A stretch of 64,000 bases of DNA from Pseudomonas asgharzadehiana (GCF_019139815.1 NZ_CP077079.1:1116001-1180000); one strand, 5' to 3'; positions 1 through 9,128 are shown, numbered from the stretch's first letter. Notes: generated by a model from the sequence alone, not told the origin. Translations and numbers: made by a program.

Positions 1-865
1 TACCTTCTTCGAAGCACTGCCGTTCAAGGAAAAGGTCCGCACTCACTTCCACCGCTTCATGAAGCGCGTGCATGAAGAGATGAAGACCCTGCCGGGCGAG
101 AAAAACCCGCTGACTATCATCGCCAAGCGCTTCTCCGACGAGGCGCGGGTGATCTGCTTCGATGAGTTCTTTGTCTCTGACATCACCGACGCCATGATCC
201 TCGGCACCCTGATGGAAGAGCTGTTCAAAAATGGCGTGACCCTGGTGGCCACCTCGAACATCGTGCCCGACGGCCTGTACAAGGATGGCCTGCAACGCGC
301 GCGCTTCCTGCCGGCCATCGCGTTGATCAAGCAGCACACCGAGATCGTCAACGTCGACAGCGGCGTCGACTACCGCCTGCGTCACCTGGAGCAAGCGGAG
401 CTGTTCCACTTCCCGCTGAACGAAGCGGCCCATGAAAGCTTGAAAAAAAGCTTCCGCGCGCTGACACCGGAATGCACCCAGGCGGTGGAAAACGACAAGT
501 TGATGATCGAGAACCGCGAGATCATCGCCCTGCGTACCTGCGATGACGTGGCCTGGTTCGAATTCCGCCAACTGTGCGACGGCCCGCGTAGCCAGAACGA
601 CTACATCGAACTGGGCAAGATCTTCCATGCGGTGATCTTGAGTGGCGTGGAGCAGATGAGTGTCACTACTGACGATATCGCGCGGCGTTTTATCAACATG
701 GTCGACGAATTCTACGACCGCAACGTCAAGCTGATCATCTCGGCGGAAGTTGAGCTTAAGGATCTGTACACCGGTGGCCGTTTGAACTTCGAGTTCCAGC
801 GCACCCTGAGCCGCTTGCTGGAGATGCAGTCCCACGAGTTCCTGTCGCGCGGGCACAAGCCTTAA
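1..865 (+). CDS. zapE: Cell division protein ZapE (AFG1-like ATPase), 5' end outside the window
   Basis: This is the C-terminal part of an AFG1/ZapE-family P-loop ATPase, a cytoplasmic protein that acts at the division ring under stress in E. coli. The reading frame is open from base 2, so the start and the Walker A loop lie upstream. The Walker B motif (VICFDEFFVSD) is visible at about base 150, followed by the sensor-like TSN segment and the family's RxRFLPAI motif. The gene ends at a TAA just before a REP element. The family call is firm; the division role is known from E. coli, not from this sequence. Confidence 0.93.
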   Translation, partial: TFFEALPFKEKVRTHFHRFMKRVHEEMKTLPGEKNPLTIIAKRFSDEARVICFDEFFVSDITDAMILGTLMEELFKNGVTLVATSNIVPDGLYKDGLQRARFLPAIALIKQHTEIVNVDSGVDYRLRHLEQAELFHFPLNEAAHESLKKSFRALTPECTQAVENDKLMIENREIIALRTCDDVAWFEFRQLCDGPRSQNDYIELGKIFHAVILSGVEQMSVTTDDIARRFINMVDEFYDRNVKLIISAEVELKDLYTGGRLNFEFQRTLSRLLEMQSHEFLSRGHKP

Positions 866-883
866 AAGCAACACAAATCAGAA

Positions 884-974
884 TGTGGGAGGGGGCTTGC
901 TCCCGATAGCAGAATGTCAGTCACTGAAGATGTGGACTGACCCACCGCTATCGGGAGCAAGCCCCCTCCCACAT
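884..974. repeat. REP pair (REPIN-like), inverted
   Basis: Two copies of the Pseudomonas REP palindrome (TGTGGGAGGGGGCTTGCTCC followed by CGATAGC) face each other, at 884-910 and 947-974, with about 36 bases between them. The arrangement is a typical REPIN. It sits between the convergent zapE and glxA-type genes and could fold in transcripts from either side. Confidence 0.9.
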
Positions 975-1000
975 TTTTTTACTGTGTTTGTTGGCTGGGG

Positions 1001-1996
1001 TTATGCCGCCTGCTGGAATTGCTGGCGATACTGGTTCGGCGACAATTCGGTGTGCTGCCTGAACAGCCGCGCAAAGAAACTCGCGTCGTCGTAACCCACC
1101 TCATAACTGATGGTCTTGATGCTCTTGCGGCTGCCCGAGAGCAGGCCTTTGGCCGTCTCGATTCGCAGGCGTTGCAGGTAGTGCAACGGCTTGTCGCCGG
1201 TGGCGGTCTGGAAGCGGCGCATGAAGTTGCGGATGCTCATGCCGTGTTCGCGGGCGACATCCTCGAAGCGGAATTTGTCGGCAAAGTGCTCTTCGAGCCA
1301 GTGCTGGATCTGCAGGATGATCACGTCCTGGTGAAGTTTCTGCCCGCCAAAACCGATACGCCCCGGCGCATAGCTGCGTTGCACTTCATACAGAATGTCG
1401 CGGGCCACGGCCTGGGCAATGTTGGCGCCGCAGAAGCGCTCGATCAGGTAAATATAGAGGTCGCACGCTGAGGTAGTGCCGCCGGCGCAATACAGGTTAT
1501 CGGCGTCCGTGAGGTGCTTGTCCTGGTTGAGCTGGACCTTGGGAAAGCGTTCGCTGAAGGCATTGAAGAAGCGCCAATAGGTGGTCGCCTCCTTGCCATC
1601 GAGCAACCCGGCTTCGGCCAGCCAGAACACCCCGGTGGCTTCACCGCAGAGCACGGCGCCGCGCGCATGTTGTTCGCGCAACCATGGCAGCACTTGCGGG
1701 TAGCGCGTGCAGAGGGCATCGAAGTCATCCCAGAAGGCGGGCAGGACGATGATGTCCGCATCTTCCAGGCCGCCATCCACGGGCATGATCACATCACTGA
1801 AGCTGCACACCGATTGCCCGTCGGGGCTGACCAGGCGCGTTGCGAATGCTGGCGTCAGGCCCAGGCCTTGCTGTTTGCCATAGCGCAGGCTGGCGAGGTG
1901 GAAGAAATCCTTGGCTTGCATGAGGGTTGAAGCGAATACCCGATCAATGGCCAAAATGCTGACGCGCCGCAGGGGCGTGGAGATTTGGTTAGACAT
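1001..1996 (-). CDS. GlxA-type transcriptional regulator (DJ-1/PfpI-like domain plus AraC HTH)
   Basis: This 331-residue protein has an N-terminal DJ-1/PfpI (class I amidotransferase-like) domain at about 10-190, including the LCGEATG nucleophile-elbow region. A C-terminal AraC/XylS double helix-turn-helix lies at about 230-325, with the family signature ending in GYDDASFFARLFRQ. Members such as ArgR, GbdR and CdhR sense small metabolites and usually activate nearby catabolic genes. It is divergent from an acyl-CoA dehydrogenase gene across a 145-bp gap containing several TGTC repeats, so that gene is the obvious candidate target (inference). The effector cannot be told from the sequence. Confidence 0.9.
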   Translation of the reverse strand: MSNQISTPLRRVSILAIDRVFASTLMQAKDFFHLASLRYGKQQGLGLTPAFATRLVSPDGQSVCSFSDVIMPVDGGLEDADIIVLPAFWDDFDALCTRYPQVLPWLREQHARGAVLCGEATGVFWLAEAGLLDGKEATTYWRFFNAFSERFPKVQLNQDKHLTDADNLYCAGGTTSACDLYIYLIERFCGANIAQAVARDILYEVQRSYAPGRIGFGGQKLHQDVIILQIQHWLEEHFADKFRFEDVAREHGMSIRNFMRRFQTATGDKPLHYLQRLRIETAKGLLSGSRKSIKTISYEVGYDDASFFARLFRQHTELSPNQYRQQFQQAA

Positions 1997-2055
1997 AATT
2001 TCATTTATTCTTATAGGGGAAAGTGGTCACCAGACGGCTGGATCGTCTTATTTTT

Positions 2056-2071
2056 TGTCGCATGTGTCCAG
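2056..2071 (+). promoter_or_regulatory. ArgR/GbdR-like TGTC repeats between divergent genes
   Basis: The gap holds TGTCGC followed eight bases later by AG, which is one base off the TGTCGC-N8-AA half-site known for Pseudomonas ArgR. Two further TGTC repeats follow within 20 bases. GlxA-type regulators often bind such direct repeats. This is a weak match and is offered only as a candidate site for the adjacent regulator. Confidence 0.25.
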
Positions 2072-2141
2072 TGTCCCGTGAGCCTTTCGCGGCATAGGCT
2101 CTGTAAGCTGATCTTTGTCCGACAATCCATGCAGGTGACCC

Positions 2142-3278
2142 ATGATTCCCAGAACTTTGTTCACTCCGGAACACGAGCTCTTCCGCGAAAGCGTGCGCAC
2201 TTTCCTCGAAAAAGACGCTGCTCCTTTCCATGGGCAATGGGAAAAGCAGGGTTTCATCGACCGCGATCTGTGGCGCAAGGCGGGGGAGGCCGGAATGCTG
2301 TGTTCCCATCTGCCGGAGGAATACGGTGGCCTGGGGGCGGACTTTCTCTACAGTGCGGTGGTGATCGAGGAGATCAGCCGGCTGGGCCTGACCGGCATCG
2401 GTTTTTCCCTGCATTCGGATATCGTCGCGCCGTACATCCTGCATTACGGCAGTGAGGCGCTGAAACACAAATACCTACCCAAATTGATCGCCGGCGAAAT
2501 GGTCACCGCTATCGCCATGACCGAGCCGGGGGCCGGCTCCGACCTGCAAGGGGTCAAGACCAGCGCCGTGTTGGAGGGCGATGAGTATGTAATCAACGGC
2601 TCCAAGACGTTCATTACCAACGGCTATCTTGCCGACCTTGTGATCGTGGTGGCCAAGACCGATCCCAAGGCGGGCGCCAAGGGCACCAGCCTGTTTCTGG
2701 TGGAGGCCGATACGCCGGGCTTCGCCAAGGGCAAGCGGCTGGAGAAGGTGGGCATGAAGGCTCAGGACACCTCGGAGCTGTTCTTCCAGGATGTGCGCGT
2801 GCCCAGGGAAAACCTGCTAGGCCAGGCCGGAATGGGCTTCGCGTATTTGATGCAGGAGTTGCCTCAAGAACGTTTGACGGTGGCGATCGGGGCCTTGTCA
2901 TCCGCCGAGGCGGCGTTGCAATGGACCTTGGAATACACCCGCGAACGCAAGGCGTTCGGCAAGGCGATTGCCGATTTCCAGAACACACGCTTCAAGCTGG
3001 CCGAGATGGCCACCGAGATTCAAATCGGTCGTGTATTCGTCGACCAGTGCATGGCGTTGCACCTGGAAGGCAAGCTGGACGTGCCCACGGCGGCGATGGC
3101 CAAGTACTGGGCCACTGACCTGCAGTGCAAGGTGCTGGATGAATGCGTGCAGTTGCACGGTGGCTACGGCTTCATGTGGGAATACCCGATCGCGCGGGCG
3201 TGGGCGGATGCGCGGGTGCAGCGAATTTATGCGGGGACCAACGAGATCATGAAAGAGATTATTGCGCGGGCGCTTTGA
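2142..3278 (+). CDS. Acyl-CoA dehydrogenase (long-chain/isovaleryl-type active site)
   Basis: This 378-residue FAD enzyme oxidises an acyl-CoA to the trans-2-enoyl-CoA and passes electrons to ETF. The FAD-binding segment AMTEPGAGSD, the DTSELFFQDVRVP strand and the C-terminal QLHGGYGFMWEYP and IYAGTNEI motifs are all present. In medium-chain enzymes the catalytic Glu sits in a YEGT motif. Here that position is Ala (YAGT), as in long-chain and isovaleryl-CoA dehydrogenases, whose base is a Glu on an earlier helix. The Glu of LPQERL near residue 242 fits that role. The substrate is unknown. The gene is probably controlled by the divergent GlxA-type regulator. Confidence 0.93.
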   Translation: MIPRTLFTPEHELFRESVRTFLEKDAAPFHGQWEKQGFIDRDLWRKAGEAGMLCSHLPEEYGGLGADFLYSAVVIEEISRLGLTGIGFSLHSDIVAPYILHYGSEALKHKYLPKLIAGEMVTAIAMTEPGAGSDLQGVKTSAVLEGDEYVINGSKTFITNGYLADLVIVVAKTDPKAGAKGTSLFLVEADTPGFAKGKRLEKVGMKAQDTSELFFQDVRVPRENLLGQAGMGFAYLMQELPQERLTVAIGALSSAEAALQWTLEYTRERKAFGKAIADFQNTRFKLAEMATEIQIGRVFVDQCMALHLEGKLDVPTAAMAKYWATDLQCKVLDECVQLHGGYGFMWEYPIARAWADARVQRIYAGTNEIMKEIIARAL

Positions 3279-3298
3279 GTAATCTGGTGTTTGTTTGG

Positions 3299-3374
3299 GC
3301 CTCATCGGGGCAAGCCCCTTCCACACTTGAATGTGTGAACCCAGTCAAATGTGGGGGCTTGCTCCCGATGGCGG
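3299..3374. repeat. Degenerate inverted REP pair
   Basis: The left arm (3299-3325) and right arm (3350-3374) resemble the REP palindrome in opposite orientations but differ from it by several substitutions (ATCGGGGCAAGCCCCTTCC and GTGGGGGCTTGCTCCCGATG). It lies between two convergent genes. Confidence 0.75.
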
Positions 3375-3386
3375 CCTAAAGATCAA

Positions 3387-4427
3387 TCACGGCGCGGGGT
3401 TTGGATGATCCTTCTGAATCGCCTCAATCCCTTCCAGTACCTCCTTGGACAGTTTCAACTCGGCACTGGCAATGTTGCTATCCAACTGTTCCAGTGATGT
3501 GGCGCCAATAATATTGCTGGTCACAAACGGCTGCTGCGTCACGAACGCCAACGCCATCTGCGCTGGGTCCAGGCCGTGCTCGCGCGCCAGGGCGACATAA
3601 CGGCTGCACGCCGCTTCCGACTGCGGGTTGAAGTAGCGACTGAAGCGGCTGTATTCGGTCAGGCGCGCCTTCGCCGGGCGTGCGCCACCTTCGTACTTGC
3701 CGCTGAGCATGCCGAACGCCAGGGGCGAGTAGGCCAGCAGGCCGCATTGCTCGCGAATGGCGACTTCCGCCAGGCCCACTTCAAAGCTGCGGTTGAGCAG
3801 GTTGTAGGGGTTCTGGATCGACACCGCGCGCGGCCAGCCACGGGCTTCGGCCAGGGCCAGGAATTTCATGGTGCCCCACGGCGTTTCGTTGGACAGGCCG
3901 ATGTGGCGGATCTTGCCGGCTTTTACCTGTTCATCCAGCGCTTCGAGGGTTTCTTCAAGCGGTGTGAGGTCGTCTTCGTCCTTGTGCTTGTAGCTCAACT
4001 GGCCGAAAAAGTTGGTGCTGCGCTCCGGCCAGTGCAACTGGTAGAGGTCGATCCAGTCGGTTTGCAGGCGCTTGAGGCTGGCGTCGAGGGCTTCGGTGAT
4101 GTGCTTGCGGTTATGGCGCAGGTGGCCGTCGCGGATGTAGTCAATGGTGTTGCCGGGGCCGGCGATCTTGCTGGCAAGGATCCAGTCGTTGCGGTCGCCA
4201 CGGCTTTTGAAGTAATTACCGATGTAGCGTTCGGTGGTGGCGTAGGTGTCTGCTTTGGGCGGCACCGGGTACATTTCCGCCGTGTCGAGGAAGTTGATTC
4301 CCGCGGACTTGGCCCGCTCGATCTGCGCGAAGGCCTCTGCCTCGCTGTTCTGCTCACCCCAGGTCATGGTGCCCAGGGCTATCGCGCTCACGTTCAGATC
4401 CGTACGGCCCAGCTGTCGATAATCCAT
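3387..4427 (-). CDS. Tas-like aldo/keto reductase
   Basis: This NADP(H)-dependent reductase of the aldo/keto reductase superfamily has the TIM-barrel tetrad Asp and Tyr in NFLDTAEMYP, Lys in LASKIAG and His in LYQLHWPER. E. coli Tas (346 residues) is the closest characterised relative. I chose the ATG at 4427 because GGAG lies seven bases upstream; this gives 346 residues, whereas an ATG eight codons earlier has no ribosome binding site. The physiological substrate is unknown. The gene is divergent from rplM. Confidence 0.93.
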   Translation of the reverse strand: MDYRQLGRTDLNVSAIALGTMTWGEQNSEAEAFAQIERAKSAGINFLDTAEMYPVPPKADTYATTERYIGNYFKSRGDRNDWILASKIAGPGNTIDYIRDGHLRHNRKHITEALDASLKRLQTDWIDLYQLHWPERSTNFFGQLSYKHKDEDDLTPLEETLEALDEQVKAGKIRHIGLSNETPWGTMKFLALAEARGWPRAVSIQNPYNLLNRSFEVGLAEVAIREQCGLLAYSPLAFGMLSGKYEGGARPAKARLTEYSRFSRYFNPQSEAACSRYVALAREHGLDPAQMALAFVTQQPFVTSNIIGATSLEQLDSNIASAELKLSKEVLEGIEAIQKDHPNPAP

Positions 4428-4599
4428 CGGGTACTCCTTCAGGGAAAACAATCATAAAAGCAGGTTGAATTTTTTTTCGCAATCTGCATAATTGCCCACC
4501 TCTTTCTGCAGTGGAAGTGATGCGCCGTCTGCCGAAGAATCTTGCCGTTGAACGGACGCGCCGACCCGAGCCCCCGATAGCGTCTGTATCCGGCTGCCT

Positions 4600-4626
4600 T
4601 TGACTTGTCAAAGTACGCACTATTCA
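4600..4626 (+). promoter_or_regulatory. Possible rplM-rpsI promoter
   Basis: A TTGACT box at 4600-4605 and a TATTCA at 4621-4626 are separated by 15 bases, about 50 bases before the rplM start. The -35 is good, but the spacing is short and the -10 imperfect. TAAGAT at 4628-4633 is an alternative -10. This is tentative. Confidence 0.35.
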
Positions 4627-4675
4627 GTAAGATCCGCCGTCTAATTTACAGGGCGGCCCCTGAGGCTATTAAAGA

Positions 4676-5104
4676 ATGACAACTTTTACTGCAAAACCGG
4701 AAACAGTTCAGCGCGACTGGTTTGTCGTCGACGCCGCTGGTCAGACCCTGGGTCGTCTGGCCACTGAAGTCGCCAGCCGTCTGCGTGGCAAGCACAAGCC
4801 TGAGTACACCCCTCACGTTGACACCGGTGACTACATCGTGATCATCAACGCTGAGCAGGTACGTGTTACCGGCAACAAAGCGCAAGACAAAATGTACTAC
4901 CGTCACTCCGGTTTCCCAGGCGGTATCAAGTCTTCCAACTTTGAAGGCCTGATCTCCAAGAAGCCTGAAGCCCCGATCGAAATCGCGGTCAAAGGCATGC
5001 TGCCTAAGGGCCCACTGGGTCGCGATATGTTTCGCAAGCTGAAAGTCTATGCGGGCGCTGTACACCCTCATGCTGCTCAGCAGCCCCAAGAACTGAAGTT
5101 TTAA
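4676..5104 (+). CDS. rplM: 50S ribosomal protein L13
   Basis: This 142-residue protein matches the universal L13 family along its full length, for example in the motifs [15 protein letters not shown] and [10 protein letters not shown]13 is an early assembly protein of the large subunit. It is followed 14 bases later by rpsI, as in most Proteobacteria. In E. coli L13 represses its own operon; no such site is evident here. Confidence 0.98.
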   Translation: MTTFTAKPETVQRDWFVVDAAGQTLGRLATEVASRLRGKHKPEYTPHVDTGDYIVIINAEQVRVTGNKAQDKMYYRHSGFPGGIKSSNFEGLISKKPEAPIEIAVKGMLPKGPLGRDMFRKLKVYAGAVHPHAAQQPQELKF

Positions 5105-5118
5105 CGGAATAGTTCATT

Positions 5119-5511
5119 ATGTCGGCGACTCAAAATTACGGCACTGGCCGTCGCAAAACCGCAACCGCACGCGTTTTCCTGCGTCCGGGCACTGGTAACA
5201 TCTCGATCAACAACCGCACTCTGGAAAATTTCTTCGGTCGCGAAACTGCCCGCATGGTAGTTCGTCAGCCGCTGGAACTGACCGAGACCGTTGAAAAGTT
5301 CGACATCTACGTCACCGTTATCGGTGGCGGTGTAAGTGGTCAAGCTGGCGCAATCCGCCACGGTATCACTCGCGCTCTGATGCAGTACGACGAAACCCTG
5401 CGTGGCGCTCTGCGCAAAGCTGGCTTCGTAACTCGCGATGCCCGTGAAGTTGAACGTAAGAAAGTCGGTCTGCGTAAAGCGCGTAAGCGTCCGCAGTACT
5501 CGAAGCGTTAA
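5119..5511 (+). CDS. rpsI: 30S ribosomal protein S9
   Basis: This 130-residue S9 begins with the conserved [15 protein letters not shown] segment. It ends in the basic tail [12 protein letters not shown], whose last residues reach the P-site tRNA. It is co-transcribed with rplM and followed by a strong intrinsic terminator. Confidence 0.98.
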   Translation: MSATQNYGTGRRKTATARVFLRPGTGNISINNRTLENFFGRETARMVVRQPLELTETVEKFDIYVTVIGGGVSGQAGAIRHGITRALMQYDETLRGALRKAGFVTRDAREVERKKVGLRKARKRPQYSKR

Positions 5512-5530
5512 TTCGCTTTACGTTCCACAA

Positions 5531-5566
5531 AAACGCCCAGCCTCCTTACGGAGCTGGGCGTTTTTT
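5531..5566 (+). terminator. Rho-independent terminator after rplM-rpsI
   Basis: A GC-rich hairpin (ACGCCCAG paired with CTGGGCGT, extended by CTCC/GGAG around a TTAC loop) is followed by six T residues. It starts 20 bases after the rpsI stop codon. Confidence 0.92.
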
Positions 5567-5603
5567 ATTGCCTGCGATTTATACACATTTTTCACCGTGA
5601 CAA

Positions 5604-5631
5604 CTTGCCACATCCGTAGACCCCCTATACT
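5604..5631 (+). promoter_or_regulatory. Candidate sigma-70 promoter of petABC
   Basis: A TATACT -10 at 5626-5631 is preceded by CTTGCC/TTGCCA at 5604-5610 with 15-16 bases between. It lies downstream of the rpsI terminator and about 145 bases before petA, leaving a fairly long leader. Confidence 0.45.
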
Positions 5632-5777
5632 ACAAGGCCTGGAGGCTGAGCCCTGGGCAATTCCCTTGTCAGACGTGGGGCTTTTCATTACCATTCGGCA
5701 AAATTTTTATAAGTTCAGATTTAATACTTAGTAGACGCCTGATTTAACAGGCCAAAAAGCTGATGGGAGAGGACTGA

Positions 5778-6371
5778 ATGAGCAATGACGGCGTGAATGC
5801 AGGCCGGCGTCGCTTCTTGGTAGCAGCCACATCCGTGGTGGGTGCTGCAGGAGCGGTGGGGGCTGCGGTCCCGTTCGTGGGGTCATGGTTTCCCAGTGCC
5901 AAGGCGAAAGCCGCAGGTGCACCGGTGAAGGTGAATGTCAGCAAGATCGAGCCAGGCCAGCAGATGATTGCTGAATGGCGCGGCCAGCCGGTGTTCATTG
6001 TTCGTCGTACCGAGGAAATCCTGGGAAATCTGAAAAAGATCGAAGGTCAGTTGTCCGACCCGAAATCCGAGAAATCCGACCAACCCGCCTACGCCAAAAA
6101 CGAAGCACGTTCGATCAAGCCAGAGATTCTGTTGCTGGTCGGTCTGTGTACCCACTTGGGTTGCTCGCCTACCTTCCGCCCGGAAGTCGCTCCTGTCGAT
6201 CTGGGCAAGGACTGGGTCGGTGGTTATTTCTGCCCATGCCACGGTTCCCACTACGACCTTGCCGGACGCGTCTACAAGTCCCAACCCGCGCCATTGAACC
6301 TGCCCGTGCCACCGCATACCTACGAAACTGACGACCTTATTGTCATTGGCCTCGATAAGGAGAACGCGTGA
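5778..6371 (+). CDS. petA: Ubiquinol-cytochrome c reductase, Rieske iron-sulfur subunit
   Basis: This 197-residue Rieske protein of the cytochrome bc1 complex accepts electrons from ubiquinol at the outer face of the inner membrane. The N-terminus carries a twin-arginine motif (RRRFLVA) followed by a hydrophobic anchor. The 2Fe-2S ligands lie in CTHLGC and CPCHGSH near residues 125-160. Its TGA overlaps the petB ATG by one base, so the two are translationally coupled. Confidence 0.98.
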   Translation: MSNDGVNAGRRRFLVAATSVVGAAGAVGAAVPFVGSWFPSAKAKAAGAPVKVNVSKIEPGQQMIAEWRGQPVFIVRRTEEILGNLKKIEGQLSDPKSEKSDQPAYAKNEARSIKPEILLLVGLCTHLGCSPTFRPEVAPVDLGKDWVGGYFCPCHGSHYDLAGRVYKSQPAPLNLPVPPHTYETDDLIVIGLDKENA

Positions 6372-7582
6372 TGAGCAAGTTCATGGATTGGGTCGATGCG
6401 CGCTTCCCCGCCACTAAAATGTGGGAAGACCATCTCAGCAAGTACTACGCCCCGAAGAACTTCAACTTCTTCTATTTCTTTGGCTCCCTGGCACTCCTGG
6501 TGCTGGTCAACCAGATCGTTACCGGCGTCTGGCTGACGATGAGCTACACCCCTTCGGCGGAAGAGGCGTTTGCCTCCGTCGAATACATCATGCGTGACGT
6601 CGAGTACGGCTCGATCCTGCGTCTGCTGCACTCCACCGGTGCGTCGGCGTTCTTCATCGTGGTCTATCTGCATATGTTCCGTGGCCTGCTCTACGGTTCG
6701 TATCAGAAGCCTCGTGAGTTGGTGTGGGTGTTCGGCATGCTGATCTACCTGGCGCTGATGGCCGAAGCCTTCATGGGTTACCTGCTGCCGTGGGGCCAGA
6801 TGTCGTACTGGGGCGCGCAGGTGATCATCTCGCTGTTTGGCGCGATCCCTGTGATCGGCAATGACCTGACCCAGTGGATCCGCGGTGACTACCTGATCTC
6901 CGGTATCACCTTGAACCGCTTCTTCGCGTTGCATGTGGTAGCCCTGCCTATCGTGATTCTTGGCCTTGTGGTGTTGCATATCCTGGCGCTGCATGAGGTG
7001 GGCTCCAACAACCCGGACGGCGTGGACATCAAGAAGCACAAGGACGAGAACGGCATCCCGCTGGATGGCATTCCATTCCACCCTTACTACACCGTGAAAG
7101 ACATCGTCGGCGTAGTGGTGTTCTTGTTTGTATTCTGCTCGATCGTGTTCTTTTTCCCGGAGATGGGCGGTTATTTCCTGGAGAAACCTAACTTCGAACA
7201 GGCCAACGCCTTCAAGACGCCTGAGCACATTGCCCCGGTCTGGTACTTCACGCCGTTCTACGCGATCTTGCGTGCGATCCCCGACAAGCTCATGGGCGTA
7301 ATTGCCATGGGTGCGGCCATTGCCGTGCTGTTCGTACTGCCTTGGCTCGACCGAAGCCCGGTCAAGTCCATGCGCTACAAAGGCTGGCTAAGCAAGATCT
7401 GGCTGTGGGTGTTCTGCATTGCCTTCGTGATCCTGGGCGTATTGGGCGTACTGGCGCCAACGCCTGAGCGTACGTTGTTGTCGCAGGTCTGCACCTTCCT
7501 GTACTTCGCCTACTTCATTCTGATGCCGTTCTACACCCGGCTCGAGAAGACCAAACCGGTTCCGGAAAGGGTGACTGGCTGA
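6371..7582 (+). CDS. petB: Ubiquinol-cytochrome c reductase, cytochrome b subunit
   Basis: This 403-residue, multi-spanning cytochrome b binds two b hemes and forms the quinol oxidation and reduction sites. Conserved blocks include GYLLPWGQMSYWGA and the paired heme histidines in the LLHSTGAS and FALHVVALP helices. The Qo-site motif reads PVWY rather than PEWY. The start is the ATG overlapping the petA stop (TGATG); a GTG one codon earlier is less likely. The stop overlaps the petC ATG in the same way. Confidence 0.98.
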   Translation: MSKFMDWVDARFPATKMWEDHLSKYYAPKNFNFFYFFGSLALLVLVNQIVTGVWLTMSYTPSAEEAFASVEYIMRDVEYGSILRLLHSTGASAFFIVVYLHMFRGLLYGSYQKPRELVWVFGMLIYLALMAEAFMGYLLPWGQMSYWGAQVIISLFGAIPVIGNDLTQWIRGDYLISGITLNRFFALHVVALPIVILGLVVLHILALHEVGSNNPDGVDIKKHKDENGIPLDGIPFHPYYTVKDIVGVVVFLFVFCSIVFFFPEMGGYFLEKPNFEQANAFKTPEHIAPVWYFTPFYAILRAIPDKLMGVIAMGAAIAVLFVLPWLDRSPVKSMRYKGWLSKIWLWVFCIAFVILGVLGVLAPTPERTLLSQVCTFLYFAYFILMPFYTRLEKTKPVPERVTG

Positions 7583-8364
7583 TGAAAAAATTATTCGTTG
7601 CATTGATGCTTGCGGCCTTGCCGCTACTGTCCTTCGCCGCCGAGCACGGTGGCCCGGAGCTGGAAAAAGTCGACATCGATGTGTCTGACAAGGCTGCCCT
7701 GCAAGACGGCGCGCGAACGTTCGCCAACTACTGCATGGGCTGCCACAGCGCCAAGTTCCAACGTTACGAGCGCGTCGCCGACGACCTGGGCATTCCCCAC
7801 GAGTTGATGCTGGAGAAACTGGTGTTCACCGGCGCCAAGATTGGTGACCACATGAACATCGGTATGAAACCGGCAGACGCCAAGGCCTGGTTCGGGGCTG
7901 CACCGCCTGACTTGACCCTGGTAGCCCGCGTGCGCGGCACCGACTGGCTCTACGGCTACCTCAAGTCTTTCTACGAAGACCCGGCCCGCCCGTGGGGTGT
8001 GAACAACAAAGTGTTCCCGAACGTCGGCATGCCTAACGTTCTGGTCGGCTTGCAGGGTCGCCAAGTGGTAGGATGCAAGCAGGTTCAGGTCGTGGACAAT
8101 GGCAAGAAGCAATATGATCCGTTGACCGGTACGCCTCTGACTCATGAAGCGTGCGATCAACTGACCATTGTGCCCAAGACCGGTACGCTGAACGAAGAGC
8201 AGTTTGACGAGAAGATCAAGAACCTCGTGACCTTCCTGGCCTACTCGGCCAACCCGGTCAAACTGCAGCACCAGCGCATTGGTACTTACGTCTTGCTGTA
8301 CCTGGCTTTCTTCTTCGTATTCGCCTATCTGCTCAAACGCGAATACTGGAAAGATGTGCATTGA
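7582..8364 (+). CDS. petC: Ubiquinol-cytochrome c reductase, cytochrome c1 subunit
   Basis: This 260-residue cytochrome c1 has a cleavable signal peptide (MKKLFVALMLAALPLLSFA). The covalent heme site CMGCH lies near residue 55, and a candidate axial Met is in the MNIGMKP region. A C-terminal membrane anchor ending in LLKREYW lies at about 235-255. It passes electrons from the Rieske cluster to soluble or bound c-type cytochromes. It is the last gene of petABC. Confidence 0.98.
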   Translation: MKKLFVALMLAALPLLSFAAEHGGPELEKVDIDVSDKAALQDGARTFANYCMGCHSAKFQRYERVADDLGIPHELMLEKLVFTGAKIGDHMNIGMKPADAKAWFGAAPPDLTLVARVRGTDWLYGYLKSFYEDPARPWGVNNKVFPNVGMPNVLVGLQGRQVVGCKQVQVVDNGKKQYDPLTGTPLTHEACDQLTIVPKTGTLNEEQFDEKIKNLVTFLAYSANPVKLQHQRIGTYVLLYLAFFFVFAYLLKREYWKDVH

Positions 8365-8393
8365 TCCAACCGTAAGCAATTGCTGTTAATCTT

Positions 8394-8473
8394 GCGCGCC
8401 CAGCGGCATCCCTGACCCATAGTGACCTGGTTACCAGGTCCTACAGAGATGCTCTCTGGGCGCGCTCGTTTTT
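8394..8473 (+). promoter_or_regulatory. Three-stem RNA-like structure followed by a T-run, between petC and sspA
   Basis: An outer stem pairs GCGCGCCCAG (8394-8403) with CTGGGCGCGC (8456-8465). A middle stem pairs GCATC (8406-8410) with GATGC (8448-8452), and an inner hairpin pairs GACCTGG with CCAGGTC (8424-8440). A TTTTT run follows at 8469-8473. It could be the petABC terminator, an sspA leader structure or both. The sspA start is 38 bases further on. Confidence 0.7.
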
Positions 8474-8510
8474 GAGCTTTCGATAATTTCAACAAGCGAG
8501 GAGGACCGCC

Positions 8511-9128
8511 ATGGGCGTGACCAATCGGTTGGCCTGTTACTCCGACCCCGCCGACCACTATTCCCACCGAGTACGCATCGTGCTCGCAGAGAAGGGTGTC
8601 AGCGCCGAGATCATCAGTGTGGAAGCGGGTCGTCATCCGCCGAAGCTGATCGAAGTGAACCCTTACGGCAGCTTGCCCACCCTGGTCGATCGTGACCTGG
8701 CGTTGTGGGAGTCGACCGTGGTGATGGAATACCTGGATGAGCGTTACCCGCATCCGCCTTTGCTGCCGGTGTACCCGGTGGCGCGTGCCAACAGCCGTCT
8801 GCTGATCCATCGGATCCAGCGTGACTGGTGTGGGCTGGTGGATGTCATTCTGGATTCGCGCAGCAAAGAGGCGGCCCGTGTCGTGGCGCGCAAGGAATTG
8901 CGCGAGAGCCTGACCGGCGTTTCCCCGTTGTTCGCCGATAAGCCTTTTTTCCTCAGCGAGGAACAAAGCCTGGTGGATTGCTGCCTATTACCCATACTCT
9001 GGCGCTTGCCGATAATGGGTATTGAACTGCCGCGGCCGGCCAAACCGCTGCTTGATTACATGGAGCGCCAGTTTGCGCGTGAGGCTTTCCAGGCGAGTCT
9101 GTCTGGTGTCGAACGCGATATGCGCTAA
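8511..9128 (+). CDS. sspA: Stringent starvation protein A
   Basis: This 205-residue protein has the glutathione S-transferase fold, with an N-terminal thioredoxin-like domain at 5-85 and a helical C-terminal domain. It lacks GST activity in E. coli, where SspA binds RNA polymerase and modulates transcription in stationary phase and stress. GAGGAGG lies just before the ATG. The gene is followed 17 bases later by sspB. Confidence 0.95.
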   Translation: MGVTNRLACYSDPADHYSHRVRIVLAEKGVSAEIISVEAGRHPPKLIEVNPYGSLPTLVDRDLALWESTVVMEYLDERYPHPPLLPVYPVARANSRLLIHRIQRDWCGLVDVILDSRSKEAARVVARKELRESLTGVSPLFADKPFFLSEEQSLVDCCLLPILWRLPIMGIELPRPAKPLLDYMERQFAREAFQASLSGVERDMR

